Counted from the stretch's first letter, positions 35,316 through 44,903 are shown. The stretch is DNA of 64,000 bases from Nocardia sp. NBC_00508 (GCF_036346875.1 NZ_CP107852.1:434001-498000), one strand, 5' to 3'. Numbers and translations are program-made. Notes: generated by a model not told the origin, from the letters alone.

Positions 35316-35493
35316 TGGCTGACGTCAACCAACGACCCTCGCACACGCCAACGCTAGCAATCGATATCACAGCCGGAATGGGGTGGGTCTTCAATGTATC
35401 CGCAGCTCAGCGGCCCAATGAAACCAACTACCTCCAACACGGTCCGTTCTTGACAACGATGTCAATCGCAAGCTAGTTCGATGTGAGTACATG

Positions 35494-35545
35494 GAGTTGC
35501 CCATGTACTCCCGAGATCCGGCTGTCGCGTCCCGAACCTCACTCG
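35494..35545 (+). repeat. Dispersed repeat, tail fragment D
   Basis: 52 bp matching the end of copy C (39162-39212) with three mismatches and one inserted base, from GAGTTGCCCATGTACTCC to GAACCTCACTCG. Confidence 0.75.
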
Positions 35546-35574
35546 GTGGCCCGGACCCCGCTCACAACAGACGG

Positions 35575-35640
35575 GCAGCAGCTACACCCGACCACGTCGG
35601 CTTCGGCTCCGCTGTCGTCCAAGCTCACCACCCCGTAACC
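35575..35640 (+). pseudogene. Relic of a VWA-gene 3' end
   Basis: GGCAGCAGCTACACCCG, then CGGCTTCGGCTCCGCTGTCG and GCTCACCACCCCGTAA, follow the last 75 bp of the gene ending at 24901 in order, with a roughly 15-bp internal deletion. One frame still reads VGFGSAVVQA against LGFGSAVVKA. It lies between repeat fragments D and E. Confidence 0.65.
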
Positions 35641-35682
35641 GAACGCAGCCGCACCCCGCGCGCAAGCACACCGGCCGAGCTG

Positions 35683-35760
35683 GTGAGGCTCGAAACGCAA
35701 CAGCCGATCTCCGGGAGTACATGGGTAACTCCCACTCGATCGGCACTCAGGTGGGACCTG
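35683..35760 (-). repeat. Dispersed repeat, inverted degenerate fragment E
   Basis: The reverse complement contains CAGGTCC, GTGCC, CGAGT, GGGAGTTACCCATGTACTCC and GAGATCGGCTG in the same order as copy C, with a deletion in the middle. It is inverted relative to fragment D. Confidence 0.6.
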
Positions 35761-35778
35761 TGATCAACTGTCGAGGCT

Positions 35779-38595
35779 CTAGCTGGTATGGCCGAAATCG
35801 AGGAGAGGCGGACAAGCGCACACCAGGTTCCGGTCGCCATACGCGCCGTCGATCCGGCGCACCGGCGGCCACACCTTCGCCCTGGCATGCCCGATGCCGC
35901 GTGGATAGACGGCGACCTCCCGGCTGTAGGGGTGCTCCCACTCCCCCACCAGCGACGCTGCGGTATGCGGCGCACCGCGCAGCGGGTTGTCGGTTGCGGG
36001 CCACACACCTGCGGCGACCTGGTCGATCTCCGCCCGGATGGCGATCATCGCCTCGATGAAATCGTCCAGCTCGGCGAGGTTTTCGCTCTCGGTGGGCTCC
36101 ACCATCAGCGTGCCCGCCACCGGGAAACTCATGGTCGGCGCGTGGAATCCATAGTCCGCCAGGCGTTTTGCCACGTCGTCGACGGTGACGCCGGTCTGCT
36201 TGGTGATCTCGCGCAGGTCCAGGATGCACTCGTGCGCCACCATGCCGTGCTCACCGGTGTAGAGCACCGGGAAGTACTCGTCGAGCCGGCGCGCGATGTA
36301 GTTCGCCGACGCGATCGCCGACAGCGTGGCCCTGCGCAGGCCGTCGGCGCCCATCATGCGGATGTAGGCCCAGGTGATCGGCAGAATCGACGCCGAGCCG
36401 TACTTCGCCGCCGACACCGCGTGCGACCCGGCTTCCAGCGGATCGCCGGGCAGGTAGCGCGCCAGGTGCGCACGGACCGCGACCGGGCCGACACCGGGAC
36501 CGCCGCCGCCGTGCGGGATGCAGAACGTCTTGTGCAGGTTCAGATGACTCACGTCACCGCCGAACCGGCCGGGCCTTGCCAACCCCACCAAGGCGTTGAG
36601 ATTGGCGCCGTCGACGTAGACCTGCCCGCCCGCGTCGTGCACCAGCGCGCACAACTCGGCGACCTCATGCTCGTACACGCCGTGCGTGGACGGGTAGGTG
36701 ATCATGATGCAGGCCAGCCGGTCGGCGTGGTCGGCGATCTTGGCGCGCAGGTCGTCCAGGTCGACATCCCCGTTGTCGCGGCACTTCACCACCTCGACGC
36801 GCAGCCCGGCCATGGCCGCCGATGCCGCGTTGGTGCCGTGCGCGCTGGACGGGATGAGACAGGTGTCGCGATGGGTGTCGCCGCGGTCGAGGTGGTAGCG
36901 GCGGATCGCCAGCAGCCCGGCGTACTCGCCTTGACTGCCCGCGTTGGGCTGCAGGCTCACCGAGTCGTAGCCGGTGATGTCCGACAGCCAGCGCTCCAGA
37001 TCCGCGATCACCTGCAGCAGACCGGGCGCGTCCTCCACCGGTGCGTACGGGTGCACGCGGGCGAAGCCGGGCCAGGTGATGGCTTCCATCTCGGCGGTGG
37101 CGTTGAGCTTCATCGTGCAGGAGCCGAGCGGAATCATGCTGCGGTCCAGCGCGATGTCCTTGTCCGACAGCGAGCGCAGATAGCGCAGCATGGCCGTCTC
37201 GGTGTGGTATTTCGTGAACGCGGAATGGGCCAGGTACTCCGAGGCACGGTTCTCGATCGCGGCGACCGGCGCGGGTGCCCCCGGCTCGGACGACACCGCG
37301 GTACCGAAGGATTCGAGCACCGCCGCGACATGCGCGCCGGTGGTCGCCTCGTCGCAGGCGATGCCGACGTGGTCGGCGTCGACCAGGCGCAGATTGATCC
37401 CGCGCGACTTGGCTTTCGCCACAACGGCTTCCGCGCCACCGGGCACGTGCGCGAGCACCGTGTCGAAGAAGCGATCGTGTACCACCGCCCCGTCCAGTCC
37501 GCGCGCGATCGCCGCGGCGTGCCCGTGCACCCGGCGGGCGATGGCACGCAGGCCGTCGGCGCCGTGGTAGGCGGCGTACATCGCGGCCACGATGGCCAGC
37601 AGCACCTGCGCGGTACAGATGTTGGAGGTCGCCTTCTCCCGGCGAATGTGCTGCTCACGCGTCTGTAGCGCGAGCCGGTACGCGGTGTCTCCGTCGGCGT
37701 CCACCGAGACGCCGACCAGGCGACCGGGCAACTGGCGGGCCTGCGCCTGACGCACCGCGAGGTATCCGGCGTGCGGTCCGCCGAAGCCGAGCGGGACGCC
37801 GAAGCGCTGGGTGGTGCCGAAGCACACGTCGGCGCCCTGTTCACCGGGCGGCGCGATGAGCGTCATCGCCAACAGGTCGGCGCCGATCGCGACCAGCGCT
37901 CCACGGTCGTGCGCGGCGGCGATGACATCGGTCCAGTCCACGACGCGGCCGGAGGCCCCCGGTGTCTGCGCCAGCACACCGAAGAACTCGCCGTCGGGCA
38001 GCACGCCGGTGGACAGGTCGGCTTCGACGATCTCCAGGCCCAGCGGCTCGGCCCTGGTGTAGAGCACCGTCCTGGTCTGCGGAAACAGATCGGTGTCGAT
38101 GACCAGCCGTCCGGACTTGGCTCTACTCGCGCGACGCAGCAGCGTCATCGCCTCGGCTGCGGCGGTCGCCTCGTCCAGCATGGACGCGTTGGCGACGTCC
38201 ATGCCGGTCAGCTCCGACACCATGGTCTGGAAGTTGAGCAGCGCCTCGAGCCTGCCCTGGCTGATCTCGGGCTGGTAGGGGGTGTAGGCGGTGTACCAGG
38301 CGGGGTTCTCCAACAGGTTGCGTACCAGCACCGGCGGGGTCAGCGTGTCGTAGTACCCGAGGCCGATCATGGAGGTGGCCACGGTGTTGGACTTCGCGAG
38401 CTGGGCGAGCTCGTCGAGCACCTCGTGCTCGGTCGCCGCGGCGGGCAGTCCGGTCAGGCCCGTGCCGTCCAGGATGCTGGCGGGCAGCGCCCTGGCTGCC
38501 AGCTCGTCGAGCGACGGCACGCCGACGACATCCAGGATCCGGGCCAGTTCGTCCCGGTCGGGTCCGATGTGGCGGTCGGCGAATGAGCGAGTCAC
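35779..38595 (-). CDS. gcvP: Glycine dehydrogenase (decarboxylating), P-protein
   Basis: PLP-dependent decarboxylase of the glycine cleavage system, transferring aminomethyl to lipoyl-GcvH. A fused alpha-beta form of 938 residues. Landmarks: HIGP near the N-terminus, [63 protein letters not shown], and the PLP lysine K689 in [18 protein letters not shown]. The start is GTG 38595, the first before [15 protein letters not shown] candidates upstream lie within the riboswitch. A tandem glycine riboswitch precedes it and surely controls expression. gcvH lies further downstream on the same strand; gcvT is not in the window. Confidence 0.97.
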   Translation of the reverse strand: MTRSFADRHIGPDRDELARILDVVGVPSLDELAARALPASILDGTGLTGLPAAATEHEVLDELAQLAKSNTVATSMIGLGYYDTLTPPVLVRNLLENPAWYTAYTPYQPEISQGRLEALLNFQTMVSELTGMDVANASMLDEATAAAEAMTLLRRASRAKSGRLVIDTDLFPQTRTVLYTRAEPLGLEIVEADLSTGVLPDGEFFGVLAQTPGASGRVVDWTDVIAAAHDRGALVAIGADLLAMTLIAPPGEQGADVCFGTTQRFGVPLGFGGPHAGYLAVRQAQARQLPGRLVGVSVDADGDTAYRLALQTREQHIRREKATSNICTAQVLLAIVAAMYAAYHGADGLRAIARRVHGHAAAIARGLDGAVVHDRFFDTVLAHVPGGAEAVVAKAKSRGINLRLVDADHVGIACDEATTGAHVAAVLESFGTAVSSEPGAPAPVAAIENRASEYLAHSAFTKYHTETAMLRYLRSLSDKDIALDRSMIPLGSCTMKLNATAEMEAITWPGFARVHPYAPVEDAPGLLQVIADLERWLSDITGYDSVSLQPNAGSQGEYAGLLAIRRYHLDRGDTHRDTCLIPSSAHGTNAASAAMAGLRVEVVKCRDNGDVDLDDLRAKIADHADRLACIMITYPSTHGVYEHEVAELCALVHDAGGQVYVDGANLNALVGLARPGRFGGDVSHLNLHKTFCIPHGGGGPGVGPVAVRAHLARYLPGDPLEAGSHAVSAAKYGSASILPITWAYIRMMGADGLRRATLSAIASANYIARRLDEYFPVLYTGEHGMVAHECILDLREITKQTGVTVDDVAKRLADYGFHAPTMSFPVAGTLMVEPTESENLAELDDFIEAMIAIRAEIDQVAAGVWPATDNPLRGAPHTAASLVGEWEHPYSREVAVYPRGIGHARAKVWPPVRRIDGAYGDRNLVCACPPLLDFGHTS

Positions 38596-38649
38596 GACAG
38601 CTCCCAAAGTCGGGTCGGGGTCGACCGCGCGGTCGACGGGTACCGGCCC

Positions 38650-38845
38650 TCCCCCTCTGTCGTGGCGCCTGAGAGATTCGGGTGCCGCGACCGGTGGCCG
38701 AGCCCCTTTCCCCATGGGCGGGCGGCTCGAAGCCACCGCTTTCCAGAGGCGCCGAAGCCCGCACGGTCCCTGTTGCCTGAGAGATTGACGGGGAGGTGCT
38801 GCTCCTTCGGCGCCCGGACTTTTTTCGAGACCGAGACTCTCCCGC
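38650..38845 (-). promoter_or_regulatory. Tandem glycine riboswitch upstream of gcvP
   Basis: Read on the minus strand from 38843: GGGAGAGTCTC, GCGCCGAAGGAGCA and ATCTCTCAGGCAACAGGGACCG form aptamer 1 with all conserved glycine-aptamer blocks. After a short linker, TCTGGAAAGCGG, GGGGAAAGGGG and ATCTCTCAGGCGCCACGACAG form aptamer 2. Two aptamers in tandem before a gcvP start 55 nt away is the usual ON-switch layout in actinobacteria. Confidence 0.92.
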
Positions 38846-38950
38846 ACGGCGGCGACGCACCGTCAGTGTATGCCGACGCCACGCCGGAGCGCGTCGGCGC
38901 ACCCCGCGCGATCCGTGTCGTTCTCGTCACTCCCCCGCCTCACTCCCCCG

Positions 38951-39066
38951 CCTCTCCGGGTATTCAGGCCGTACCAGTGAGTGACGCGGGATTTGCGTTC
39001 AGGTCCTGCGTCAGGTGCCTGGCTGAGTTCTGGGCGTTCCCGGTGAGTTACCCATGTGCTCCTCCG
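38951..39066 (+). repeat. Dispersed ~115-bp repeat, copy B
   Basis: Starts CCTCTCCGGG and ends GTGCTCCTCCG, where copy C begins: a direct tandem with a 116-bp period. A 13-bp duplication CACTCCCCCGCCT precedes it (about 38938-38953). It lies between the glycine riboswitch and the M14 peptidase gene. Confidence 0.8.
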
Positions 39067-39212
39067 CCTCTCCGGGTTTCTAGGCCGTACTGGTCGGGTG
39101 GCGTGGGATTTTGTGTTCAGGTCCTGCGTTGGGTGCCACTCGAGTTCTGGGCGTACCCGACGAGTTACCCATGTACCCCCGAGATCGGCTGTCGGGTCCC
39201 GAACCTCACTCG
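39067..39212 (+). repeat. Dispersed ~115-bp repeat, copy C with tail
   Basis: Second tandem unit, sharing TAGGCCGTACTGG, TTCAGGTCCTGCGTTGGGTG, TACCCGACGAGTTAC with copy A, and a further tail (GAGATCGGCTG to CACTCG) also found in fragments D and E. Confidence 0.8.
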
Positions 39213-39232
39213 ATGAGTAAGTCCGAACACCG

Positions 39233-40588
39233 TCAAATCGCCCGACCGTCACGCAGTCTGGTTGCCGCGAGCATGATCGACTCCGCTTGGATCCGCACCA
39301 GGCGCTCGAGCGGCACCGCGACGCCCGGTGCGTTCTGCTCGACGTCGGCGCACCACTGGTCGAACACCGCCGCGAACCGGTCGCGTTCGGCGGCCAGGGC
39401 GGGCGCGCGGTCGCGGCGGTATTCGTCGTCGAGCAGCCGCAGCAGCATGCCGCCCAACCGCAGCCGCAGCATCGCGGTCCAGTCGTACTGCCCCACGAAG
39501 ATCTCGCCCCGGGTCGCGATCCGATTGCGTTGCGGCGCAGCCTGCCTGCTCACCGCGAGACCGGGCAGTCCGGCGACCAAGGCGCGCACCGACCGCTCGA
39601 ACGGGCTGCGGCCGCTCAATCGGTCCGCCACCCGGGCGAGTACCTCGGATGCGACCTCTGCCAAGGCCCGGTAGTCGGCCGCCGTGGCGTCGAGCAGGTC
39701 ACCGAGCACGCGGTCGCCCGCCGAGCCGTCGCCGATCCGCTCGTCGACCCAGAGTGGCAACTCGCAGACCAGAATGGCCGTGCCGTAGCGCGCCGTGTAG
39801 TCCCGGCAGCCGCCCCCGCCCAGCGCGGTGACCGCGTCGAGGCCCTGCGCCGCGAGCAGGTCGGCCATCGATCCGAACAGCGGCAGTTCGAAGACCCCTT
39901 GCGCGAGGGTGCGAGCACCCGGCGCGTCGGGTTCGCCGTGGTAGATCGGCACATCCGCGGCCGCGAGCCGATCGGTCAATGCGGACCAGTACTCGGGCTC
40001 GCCGCCGGAGGTGTAGAAGAATCCGCCGCCGAACTCCGCGTTGTGCAGCGACGCGATCAGCGCGGGCCGGGTGCGGTCGATCAGCGCCATCATGGCCTCC
40101 GTCTCCTGCAGCGGGATGCCGACGGACCGGCCGCGCCATACCGTCGGAAAGCACCATTCCGGCTGTTCGGCCGCGGGCGGGCGGTAGAAGCCGCGCGCCA
40201 CACCGGTCCTGGTGTGCGGGCCCGCGAACCACCCTTCGTTCAGCCGGGTCCCGTCCGGGTCGACGCACAGCAGGAAATGCCAGGTAGCGCCCGCGGTCGC
40301 GGCGTCGTCGACGGCCATCCTGCCGAGCAGATGGCGGATGGTCGCCATGCCGATGGGCTCGTTCGGGTGCGGGTTGCCGAACACCAGGATGTGCCGCCGC
40401 CCCGTTCCGACGCGTACCGCGCGAATCGGGTCACCGCCACGTGACCGACCGAGTTCGGTGATCGACACCCCTTCGGGATACGCGGCGGCCAGCCCGTCGG
40501 CGAAGTGGTTCAGCTCATCGACGGTCGGGAACCCGCTGATGCGACCGATCGGCCCGACGAGCCCGGTGATGTGATCGGCTGCCTGCAC
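39233..40588 (-). CDS. M14-family zinc carboxypeptidase-like protein
   Basis: A 451-residue M14 metallopeptidase. Zinc ligands H and E are in FGNPHPNEPIG (HxxE), the third His is in SLHNAEFGG, and TAILVCELPLW carries the probable catalytic Glu. The C-terminal 150 residues are helical and not part of the peptidase core. No signal peptide, so it probably acts in the cytosol on small peptides or amides. GTG 40588 with GAAGGGGG upstream is preferred over an ATG 36 nt earlier. It is inserted between gcvP and merR relative to M. tuberculosis. Confidence 0.82.
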   Translation of the reverse strand: MQAADHITGLVGPIGRISGFPTVDELNHFADGLAAAYPEGVSITELGRSRGGDPIRAVRVGTGRRHILVFGNPHPNEPIGMATIRHLLGRMAVDDAATAGATWHFLLCVDPDGTRLNEGWFAGPHTRTGVARGFYRPPAAEQPEWCFPTVWRGRSVGIPLQETEAMMALIDRTRPALIASLHNAEFGGGFFYTSGGEPEYWSALTDRLAAADVPIYHGEPDAPGARTLAQGVFELPLFGSMADLLAAQGLDAVTALGGGGCRDYTARYGTAILVCELPLWVDERIGDGSAGDRVLGDLLDATAADYRALAEVASEVLARVADRLSGRSPFERSVRALVAGLPGLAVSRQAAPQRNRIATRGEIFVGQYDWTAMLRLRLGGMLLRLLDDEYRRDRAPALAAERDRFAAVFDQWCADVEQNAPGVAVPLERLVRIQAESIMLAATRLRDGRAI

Positions 40589-40721
40589 GGCGCCCCCTTC
40601 TCGCTGCCGCGGCGGCCCTTCCATCCTCCCGCGACCGCACTACCACGCACCACGACCGGGAGGCTGCCTGCCTGGCCCGGCCGCGGAAGCGCTATCGATC
40701 GTCCTACCCTGGAAGCGGAGT

Positions 40722-41279
40722 CTAGCCCGTCTTACGGTTCATCCGTGCCTTGCGGCGGAACGACAGCTCGTCCTCAGGGCGTTCGGTGACCGCCGACGCG
40801 CGTTCCGCGGGGAAGTTCGCGATGGCGCCGGTGAGTTCGCGCATGGCACCGCTGACGGCGATGCCGAAGACGCCCTGCCCACCCTGCAGTAAATCGACCA
40901 CCTCCTCGGCAGAGGTGCACTCGTAGACGGAGGTGCCGTCGGAGAAGAGGGTGATCCCCGCGAGGTCCTGCACGCCGCGGCTACGTAGATGGTCGACCGC
41001 GATGCGGATGTTCTGCAGCGAGATGCCTGCGTCGAGCAGCCGTTTGACGATCTTGAGGACCAGAATGTCCTTGAACGAGTACAGCCGCTGACTCCCCGAA
41101 CCCGCGGCGCTGCGGATGGAGGGCACCACCAGTCCGGTGCGCGCCCAGTAGTCGAGCTGCCGGTAGGTGATCCCGGCCACCTGGCATGCACTGGGGACGC
41201 GATAGCCGACCAGGTCGTCAGGTACCGAGTCGTCCGGGAACAGGCCTGGCTGTACCACATCCTGCGATTGCTCTGCCAC
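40722..41279 (-). CDS. MerR-family regulator (Rv1830 type)
   Basis: A 185-residue MerR protein: YRVPSACQVAGITYRQLDYWARTGLVVPS is the winged helix with the RQLDYWAR helix, followed by the dimer helix region (LKIVKRLLDAGISLQNIRIAVDHLRSRG) and a globular C-terminal part. It corresponds to Rv1830, which sits at the same place beside DUF151 and a second MerR in M. tuberculosis. GTG start with GGGAG upstream. The target is unknown; cell-division or glycine-cluster control is inferred only from context. Confidence 0.88.
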   Translation of the reverse strand: MAEQSQDVVQPGLFPDDSVPDDLVGYRVPSACQVAGITYRQLDYWARTGLVVPSIRSAAGSGSQRLYSFKDILVLKIVKRLLDAGISLQNIRIAVDHLRSRGVQDLAGITLFSDGTSVYECTSAEEVVDLLQGGQGVFGIAVSGAMRELTGAIANFPAERASAVTERPEDELSFRRKARMNRKTG

Positions 41280-41466
41280 TGACCACTCCCTTGCTTCGCC
41301 GACGCATTCCCAGCCTCATCGATGACCCGGCTCCGTCGCCGACCGAACCGGTGCGGATTCGGCCGAAACGGACGTGGCCCAACTGTCGAGATTACTCCCC
41401 ACGATTGTCCAGGGAGCGGCGTCGTCGAGCCAAACGCGACGCGCGGTAAAACTCTCGACCTCTACT

Positions 41467-41940
41467 TCAGCTGTCGGTCGCCTTGAAGTCGTCCGGGGAC
41501 ACCGATTCGAGGAACTCCTTGAACTTCTCCACCTCGTCCTCGCGCTCGTCCGGCATGACGAGTCCGGCTTCCTCGAGGACGGACTCTTCGGCGTGGATCG
41601 GGCAACCCACCCGCAAGGCGATCGCAACCGAATCGGACGGCCGCGCCGAGATCCGCAGATCGTTCTCGAAGACCAGGTCCGCGTAGAAGGTGCCCTCCTG
41701 CAGATCCACGATCCTGACCTCCTTGAGGGTGTGCCCGAGTTCGGTGATCAGGACCTTGATCAGGTCGTGCGTCAGTGGGCGGATCGGGGTCACCCCCTCC
41801 TGCTCGAGCACGATCGCGGTCGCTTCCGCCTGCCCGATCCAGATCGGCAGGTACCGATCGCCCGCCACCTCGCGGAGCAACAGCACGGGCTGGTTCTGTG
41901 GCTGCTCGACACGGATGCCGATCACGCGCATTTCGCTCAT
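41467..41940 (-). CDS. Bifunctional nuclease family (DUF151) protein
   Basis: A 157-residue DUF151 protein: MRVIGIRVEQPQNQPVLLLREVAGDRYLPIWIGQAEATAI, then RPLTHDLIKVLI and ARPSDSVAIALRVGCPI, all hallmark blocks. The family has been described as a bifunctional DNase/RNase in plants and archaea, but activity of actinobacterial members is uncertain. The start ATG 41940 has GGGAGG about 7 nt upstream; 27 earlier codons are dropped. Syntenic with Rv1829. Confidence 0.92.
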   Translation of the reverse strand: MSEMRVIGIRVEQPQNQPVLLLREVAGDRYLPIWIGQAEATAIVLEQEGVTPIRPLTHDLIKVLITELGHTLKEVRIVDLQEGTFYADLVFENDLRISARPSDSVAIALRVGCPIHAEESVLEEAGLVMPDEREDEVEKFKEFLESVSPDDFKATDS

Positions 41941-42097
41941 CGCACTGCCTCCCATACTCGCCGCCGGCCCGGCATGACCGCTGCAGAGCTCGCCGTACCA
42001 CGAGTCTAGGCGAACCCGCACCGGTCCAGCGATCCGTCTGCACAGCCGAAATCAGTGTATTGGGTCGGCGAAACCCACGGACCTGGGCTGCCGAGGG

Positions 42098-42934
42098 TCA
42101 GCCCCCCAGCGAACTCCGGACCGAGGACTTGACCAGACAGGTATGCAATGTCAGCGACAGTGCGGCGAGTTCGCGCACCGTTTCCTCCGCGCGGGCGCGC
42201 GCACCCGCGTCGCGGCTCTTCGCGATCGGGGCGGCGATCTGCGCCACGAGCGCGGCCTCCCGATCGGCCGCGAGCTTGAACGCCCGCAAATGGCGTGCCT
42301 CCAAACCGAATTCGGCCATCGCCCGCGCCGTCTTGGCCAGCGTGACCGCGTCGGCGTCGAAGTACCCAGCGGGCCCCGGGGTGATCAGGTTGGCCCGGAT
42401 GAGATCGACCAGGAAACTGTCATCGATCTCGGCCTGGTCGAGCAGATCCGCCCTGGTGAGCCGGATTTCGTGATCGAAACGCAGATCGTCCGGGGAGATC
42501 TCGTTCGGCACGACACCCAGCCGCCGGGGCGCCGCCGCCTGGCGTGCGCCGCGCTCGGAACCCGGCGTGGATTGCTCGCCATCCGGCGAGACGCGCCCGG
42601 ACTCCGGCTCCCTGGTCGGCACGGAGTGCGCTCGGGCGCGGGCTTCCCGCACACCGAGCGTCGCCGCGCCGCTATCGATCGCCTCGAGCTGTTCCTTGAT
42701 CACCTTCAACGGCAGATACTGGTCGCGTTGCGCGGTCAGCACGAACCGGAGCCGTTCGACATCCGCGACGGAGAATCTGCGGTAGCCCGAAGGCGTCCGC
42801 TCCGGCCGGATCAGCCCCTCCGCTTCCAGGAAGCGGATCTTGGAGATGGTGACGTCGGGAAAGTCGGGGCGCAGCAGGTCGAGCACGGAGCCGATCGACA
42901 TCCCTCCGCGTGCCCACTGCGCCGCACCGGTCAC
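42098..42934 (-). CDS. ftsR: MerR-family regulator FtsR
   Basis: A 278-residue MerR-like regulator whose core MSIGSVLDLLRPDFPDVTISKIRFLEAEGLIRPERTPSGYRRF, QYLPLKVIKEQLEA and C-terminal ARHLRAFKLAADREAALVAQIAAPI match Rv1828/FtsR. In Corynebacterium glutamicum FtsR, next to odhI (the garA orthologue), activates ftsZ. A variable low-complexity insert (about residues 95-145) separates the HTH and C-terminal domains. GTG 42934 is chosen from the family N-terminus; an earlier ATG would overlap garA. Confidence 0.88.
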   Translation of the reverse strand: MTGAAQWARGGMSIGSVLDLLRPDFPDVTISKIRFLEAEGLIRPERTPSGYRRFSVADVERLRFVLTAQRDQYLPLKVIKEQLEAIDSGAATLGVREARARAHSVPTREPESGRVSPDGEQSTPGSERGARQAAAPRRLGVVPNEISPDDLRFDHEIRLTRADLLDQAEIDDSFLVDLIRANLITPGPAGYFDADAVTLAKTARAMAEFGLEARHLRAFKLAADREAALVAQIAAPIAKSRDAGARARAEETVRELAALSLTLHTCLVKSSVRSSLGG

Positions 42935-42995
42935 CGCGCCAGGTCCTTCATGACCCCGAGCCCTTCCTGAGGTGTGAGACCCAGCGTCGGCGCTG

Positions 42996-43481
42996 TCATA
43001 GACTCCCCGCACCCGCCGACGAATCGGTCACCTGGGCGCGCGGTCCGGTGAGGAATACCAGCCGGAACTTGCCGATCTGCACCTCGTCGCCGTTCTGCAG
43101 CTCCGAGGAGTCCACCGGCTCCCGGTTCACATATGTCCCGTTCAGGCTGCCCACGTCGACGACCTGGAACGACTCGTCGTCCTGACGGAACTCGGCATGC
43201 CGACGGCTGACGGTGACGTCATCGAGGAAGATGTCACTGTCAGGATGGCGCCCCGCCGAAGTGGTCGGCTGATCCAGCAGGAACCGCGAGCCCGCGTTCG
43301 GGCCGCGTTTGACGACCAAGAGGGCCGCGCCGACCGGCAGACCCTCGACCCCTTGGACCGGCTGCTCGCCGGTCACCTCTCCGGCGCGCGACGCGTCGAC
43401 CTCGTTCAGGAAATCCGCGCGGAAGACCGACGTCGTCTCGGCCGCGGTCTCCCCGTAACCCGGGTCTTTGTTCTCGCTCAC
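42996..43481 (-). CDS. garA: GarA, FHA-domain regulator of 2-oxoglutarate metabolism
   Basis: A 161-residue FHA protein. The N-terminal ETTSVFRADFL motif (T16, T17) is the phospho-site of PknG/PknB in mycobacteria. The FHA domain at about residues 55-145 contains AGRHPDSDIFLDDVTVSRRHAEF and VVDVGSLNGTYVN. Unphosphorylated GarA inhibits 2-oxoglutarate decarboxylase and NAD-glutamate dehydrogenase and stimulates glutamate synthase; phosphorylation causes self-binding and release. Here it lies between ftsR and gcvH, as in M. tuberculosis, linking glycine cleavage with nitrogen metabolism. Confidence 0.97.
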   Translation of the reverse strand: MSENKDPGYGETAAETTSVFRADFLNEVDASRAGEVTGEQPVQGVEGLPVGAALLVVKRGPNAGSRFLLDQPTTSAGRHPDSDIFLDDVTVSRRHAEFRQDDESFQVVDVGSLNGTYVNREPVDSSELQNGDEVQIGKFRLVFLTGPRAQVTDSSAGAGSL

Positions 43482-43650
43482 CGTTTCTCTCCTCCTCGAA
43501 CCTGATTATCCCATGCAAGCAGGTGATACCTGTGGCACCACGACCTGCCGTCGAGTCCCTGGATGCCCGGCACAGCCGCCGGGTGCATCTGTTGGCATTG
43601 ACCGTACCCTGCCGGGCCGCACCCGTGCAGGTAGAACTGGGAAGGCTGCT

Positions 43651-44049
43651 TCAGCCCCCGATAACTCCTTGATAACCTGCGCCATCCAGCAGTTCACCGA
43701 GCGTCACGTCGAGGCTCGCGGCATCGCTCACCTCCAGCTCGAACAGCCACCCCTCACCGTAGGGGTCGGTGTTCAACGTCTCCGGCTCCGAGCTCAATTT
43801 CTCGTTCGCCGCAACGACTTTCGCGCTCAACGGCGCATAGATGTCGGACACGCTCTTGGTCGACTCCACCTCCGCGATACTGTCCCCGGCGGCCACCTCC
43901 GCGCCCGTTTGGGGCAACTGCACGAACACAACGTCACCGAGTTGAGACTGGGCGTAGTCGGTAATGCCCACCCGGACCCGGGTCGGGGCGATCCGGCGTA
44001 CCCACTCGTGCTCCTCGGTGTAGCGCAGATCCTCGGGGGTCTGGGTCAC
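43651..44049 (-). CDS. gcvH: Glycine cleavage system H protein
   Basis: A 132-residue lipoyl carrier: TEEHEWVR at the N-terminus, GITDYAQSQLGDVVFVQLP, and the lipoylated K65 in EVESTKSVSDIYAP, followed by NEKLSSEPETLNTDPYGEGWLFEL. It shuttles the aminomethyl group between GcvP and GcvT. GTG 44049 has AAAGGA 6 nt upstream and fits family length; an ATG 15 nt earlier overlaps that site. 169 nt separate it from garA. Confidence 0.97.
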   Translation of the reverse strand: MTQTPEDLRYTEEHEWVRRIAPTRVRVGITDYAQSQLGDVVFVQLPQTGAEVAAGDSIAEVESTKSVSDIYAPLSAKVVAANEKLSSEPETLNTDPYGEGWLFELEVSDAASLDVTLGELLDGAGYQGVIGG

Positions 44050-44091
44050 AGGCCGTCCTTTCATTTGAACGTTGCACGCAAACTCTATCGG

Positions 44092-44748
44092 CTAGGCGGT
44101 CCGATGCCCCACAGCCGGTATCGCTCTTGCGACCGCGATGGCTCTGCCGGTATATAGCACGCCGGTCCACACGTAGACCGCCGTACCCCAGACCAGTAAT
44201 GCCCCGCCGAAGGCCCGCCCGAAACCAGCCGCCGCCCAGTCCATCTGCCCGGCCAGCAGCCAGGGCAGCGCGGACATCAGCGCGAAGGTGGCCGCCTTGC
44301 CCAGATAGATCACCTCGGGCGGGGGGAGATCGCGGCGTTTGTACACCGGCAGCGTCGCGGTGAGCACGAGGTCGCGCCCGACCAGGAGCGCCGCCACCCA
44401 CCACGGGATCAGGCCGCGGATCACGAAAGCCGCCAGCGTGGTCACCAGAAACAGCCGGTCGACGAACGGATCCAGCAGCGCGCCCAGCCGGGAGGACTGG
44501 TCGAGCAGCCGGGCGAGCTTGCCGTCCAGAAAGTCCGTTACGCCGCTGGCGACCAATAGCGCAAATGCCCAGCCATCGGCCCGCTCGATCAGCAGCAACC
44601 ACAGGAACAGCGGAACACCCAGCAGGCGCAGCACGCTCAGCACGTTCGGCACGGTCAGGATGCGGTCGGCGAAGACGCCCCGCCCCGCGCCGTCGGCGCG
44701 TTCCTCTGGTTCCGCGGTGCCCGATTCGGTTGTCACGACCCCGTGCAT
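44092..44748 (-). CDS. CDP-alcohol phosphatidyltransferase (PgsA2-like)
   Basis: A 218-residue integral membrane enzyme with the complete CDP-alcohol phosphotransferase signature D-G-x2-A-R-x8-G-x3-D-x3-D (VTDFLDGKLARLLDQSSRLGALLDPFVDR) after the first two helices, and four more hydrophobic segments. It transfers phosphatidate from CDP-diacylglycerol to a polyol such as glycerol-3-phosphate. It corresponds by position to Rv1822 (pgsA2) in M. tuberculosis. ATG 44748 or GTG 44736 may be the start. Confidence 0.88.
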   Translation of the reverse strand: MHGVVTTESGTAEPEERADGAGRGVFADRILTVPNVLSVLRLLGVPLFLWLLLIERADGWAFALLVASGVTDFLDGKLARLLDQSSRLGALLDPFVDRLFLVTTLAAFVIRGLIPWWVAALLVGRDLVLTATLPVYKRRDLPPPEVIYLGKAATFALMSALPWLLAGQMDWAAAGFGRAFGGALLVWGTAVYVWTGVLYTGRAIAVARAIPAVGHRTA

Positions 44749-44903
44749 ACCCCACCGACCCCTACCCTCGCCATCTCCGCGCGCCGATTTCTCGGATATC
44801 CACCCGGCCGGTCCCGTGCGACGATGGTTTCCGCCACAGCGAGCCCGTGACAGAATGAGTAGAAATGTTTCTCACCGTATTGTCCGGTGAGCGAGAGGAA
44901 GCA

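Noticed and set aside
35788..37668. 626-codon plus-strand frame opposite gcvP
   Set aside because: Shadow of gcvP; no recognisable domain.
44861..44872. KstR box before the ChoD-like gene
   Set aside because: AGAAATGTTTCT is palindromic but lacks the AAC and GTT cores and so fails the KstR consensus.
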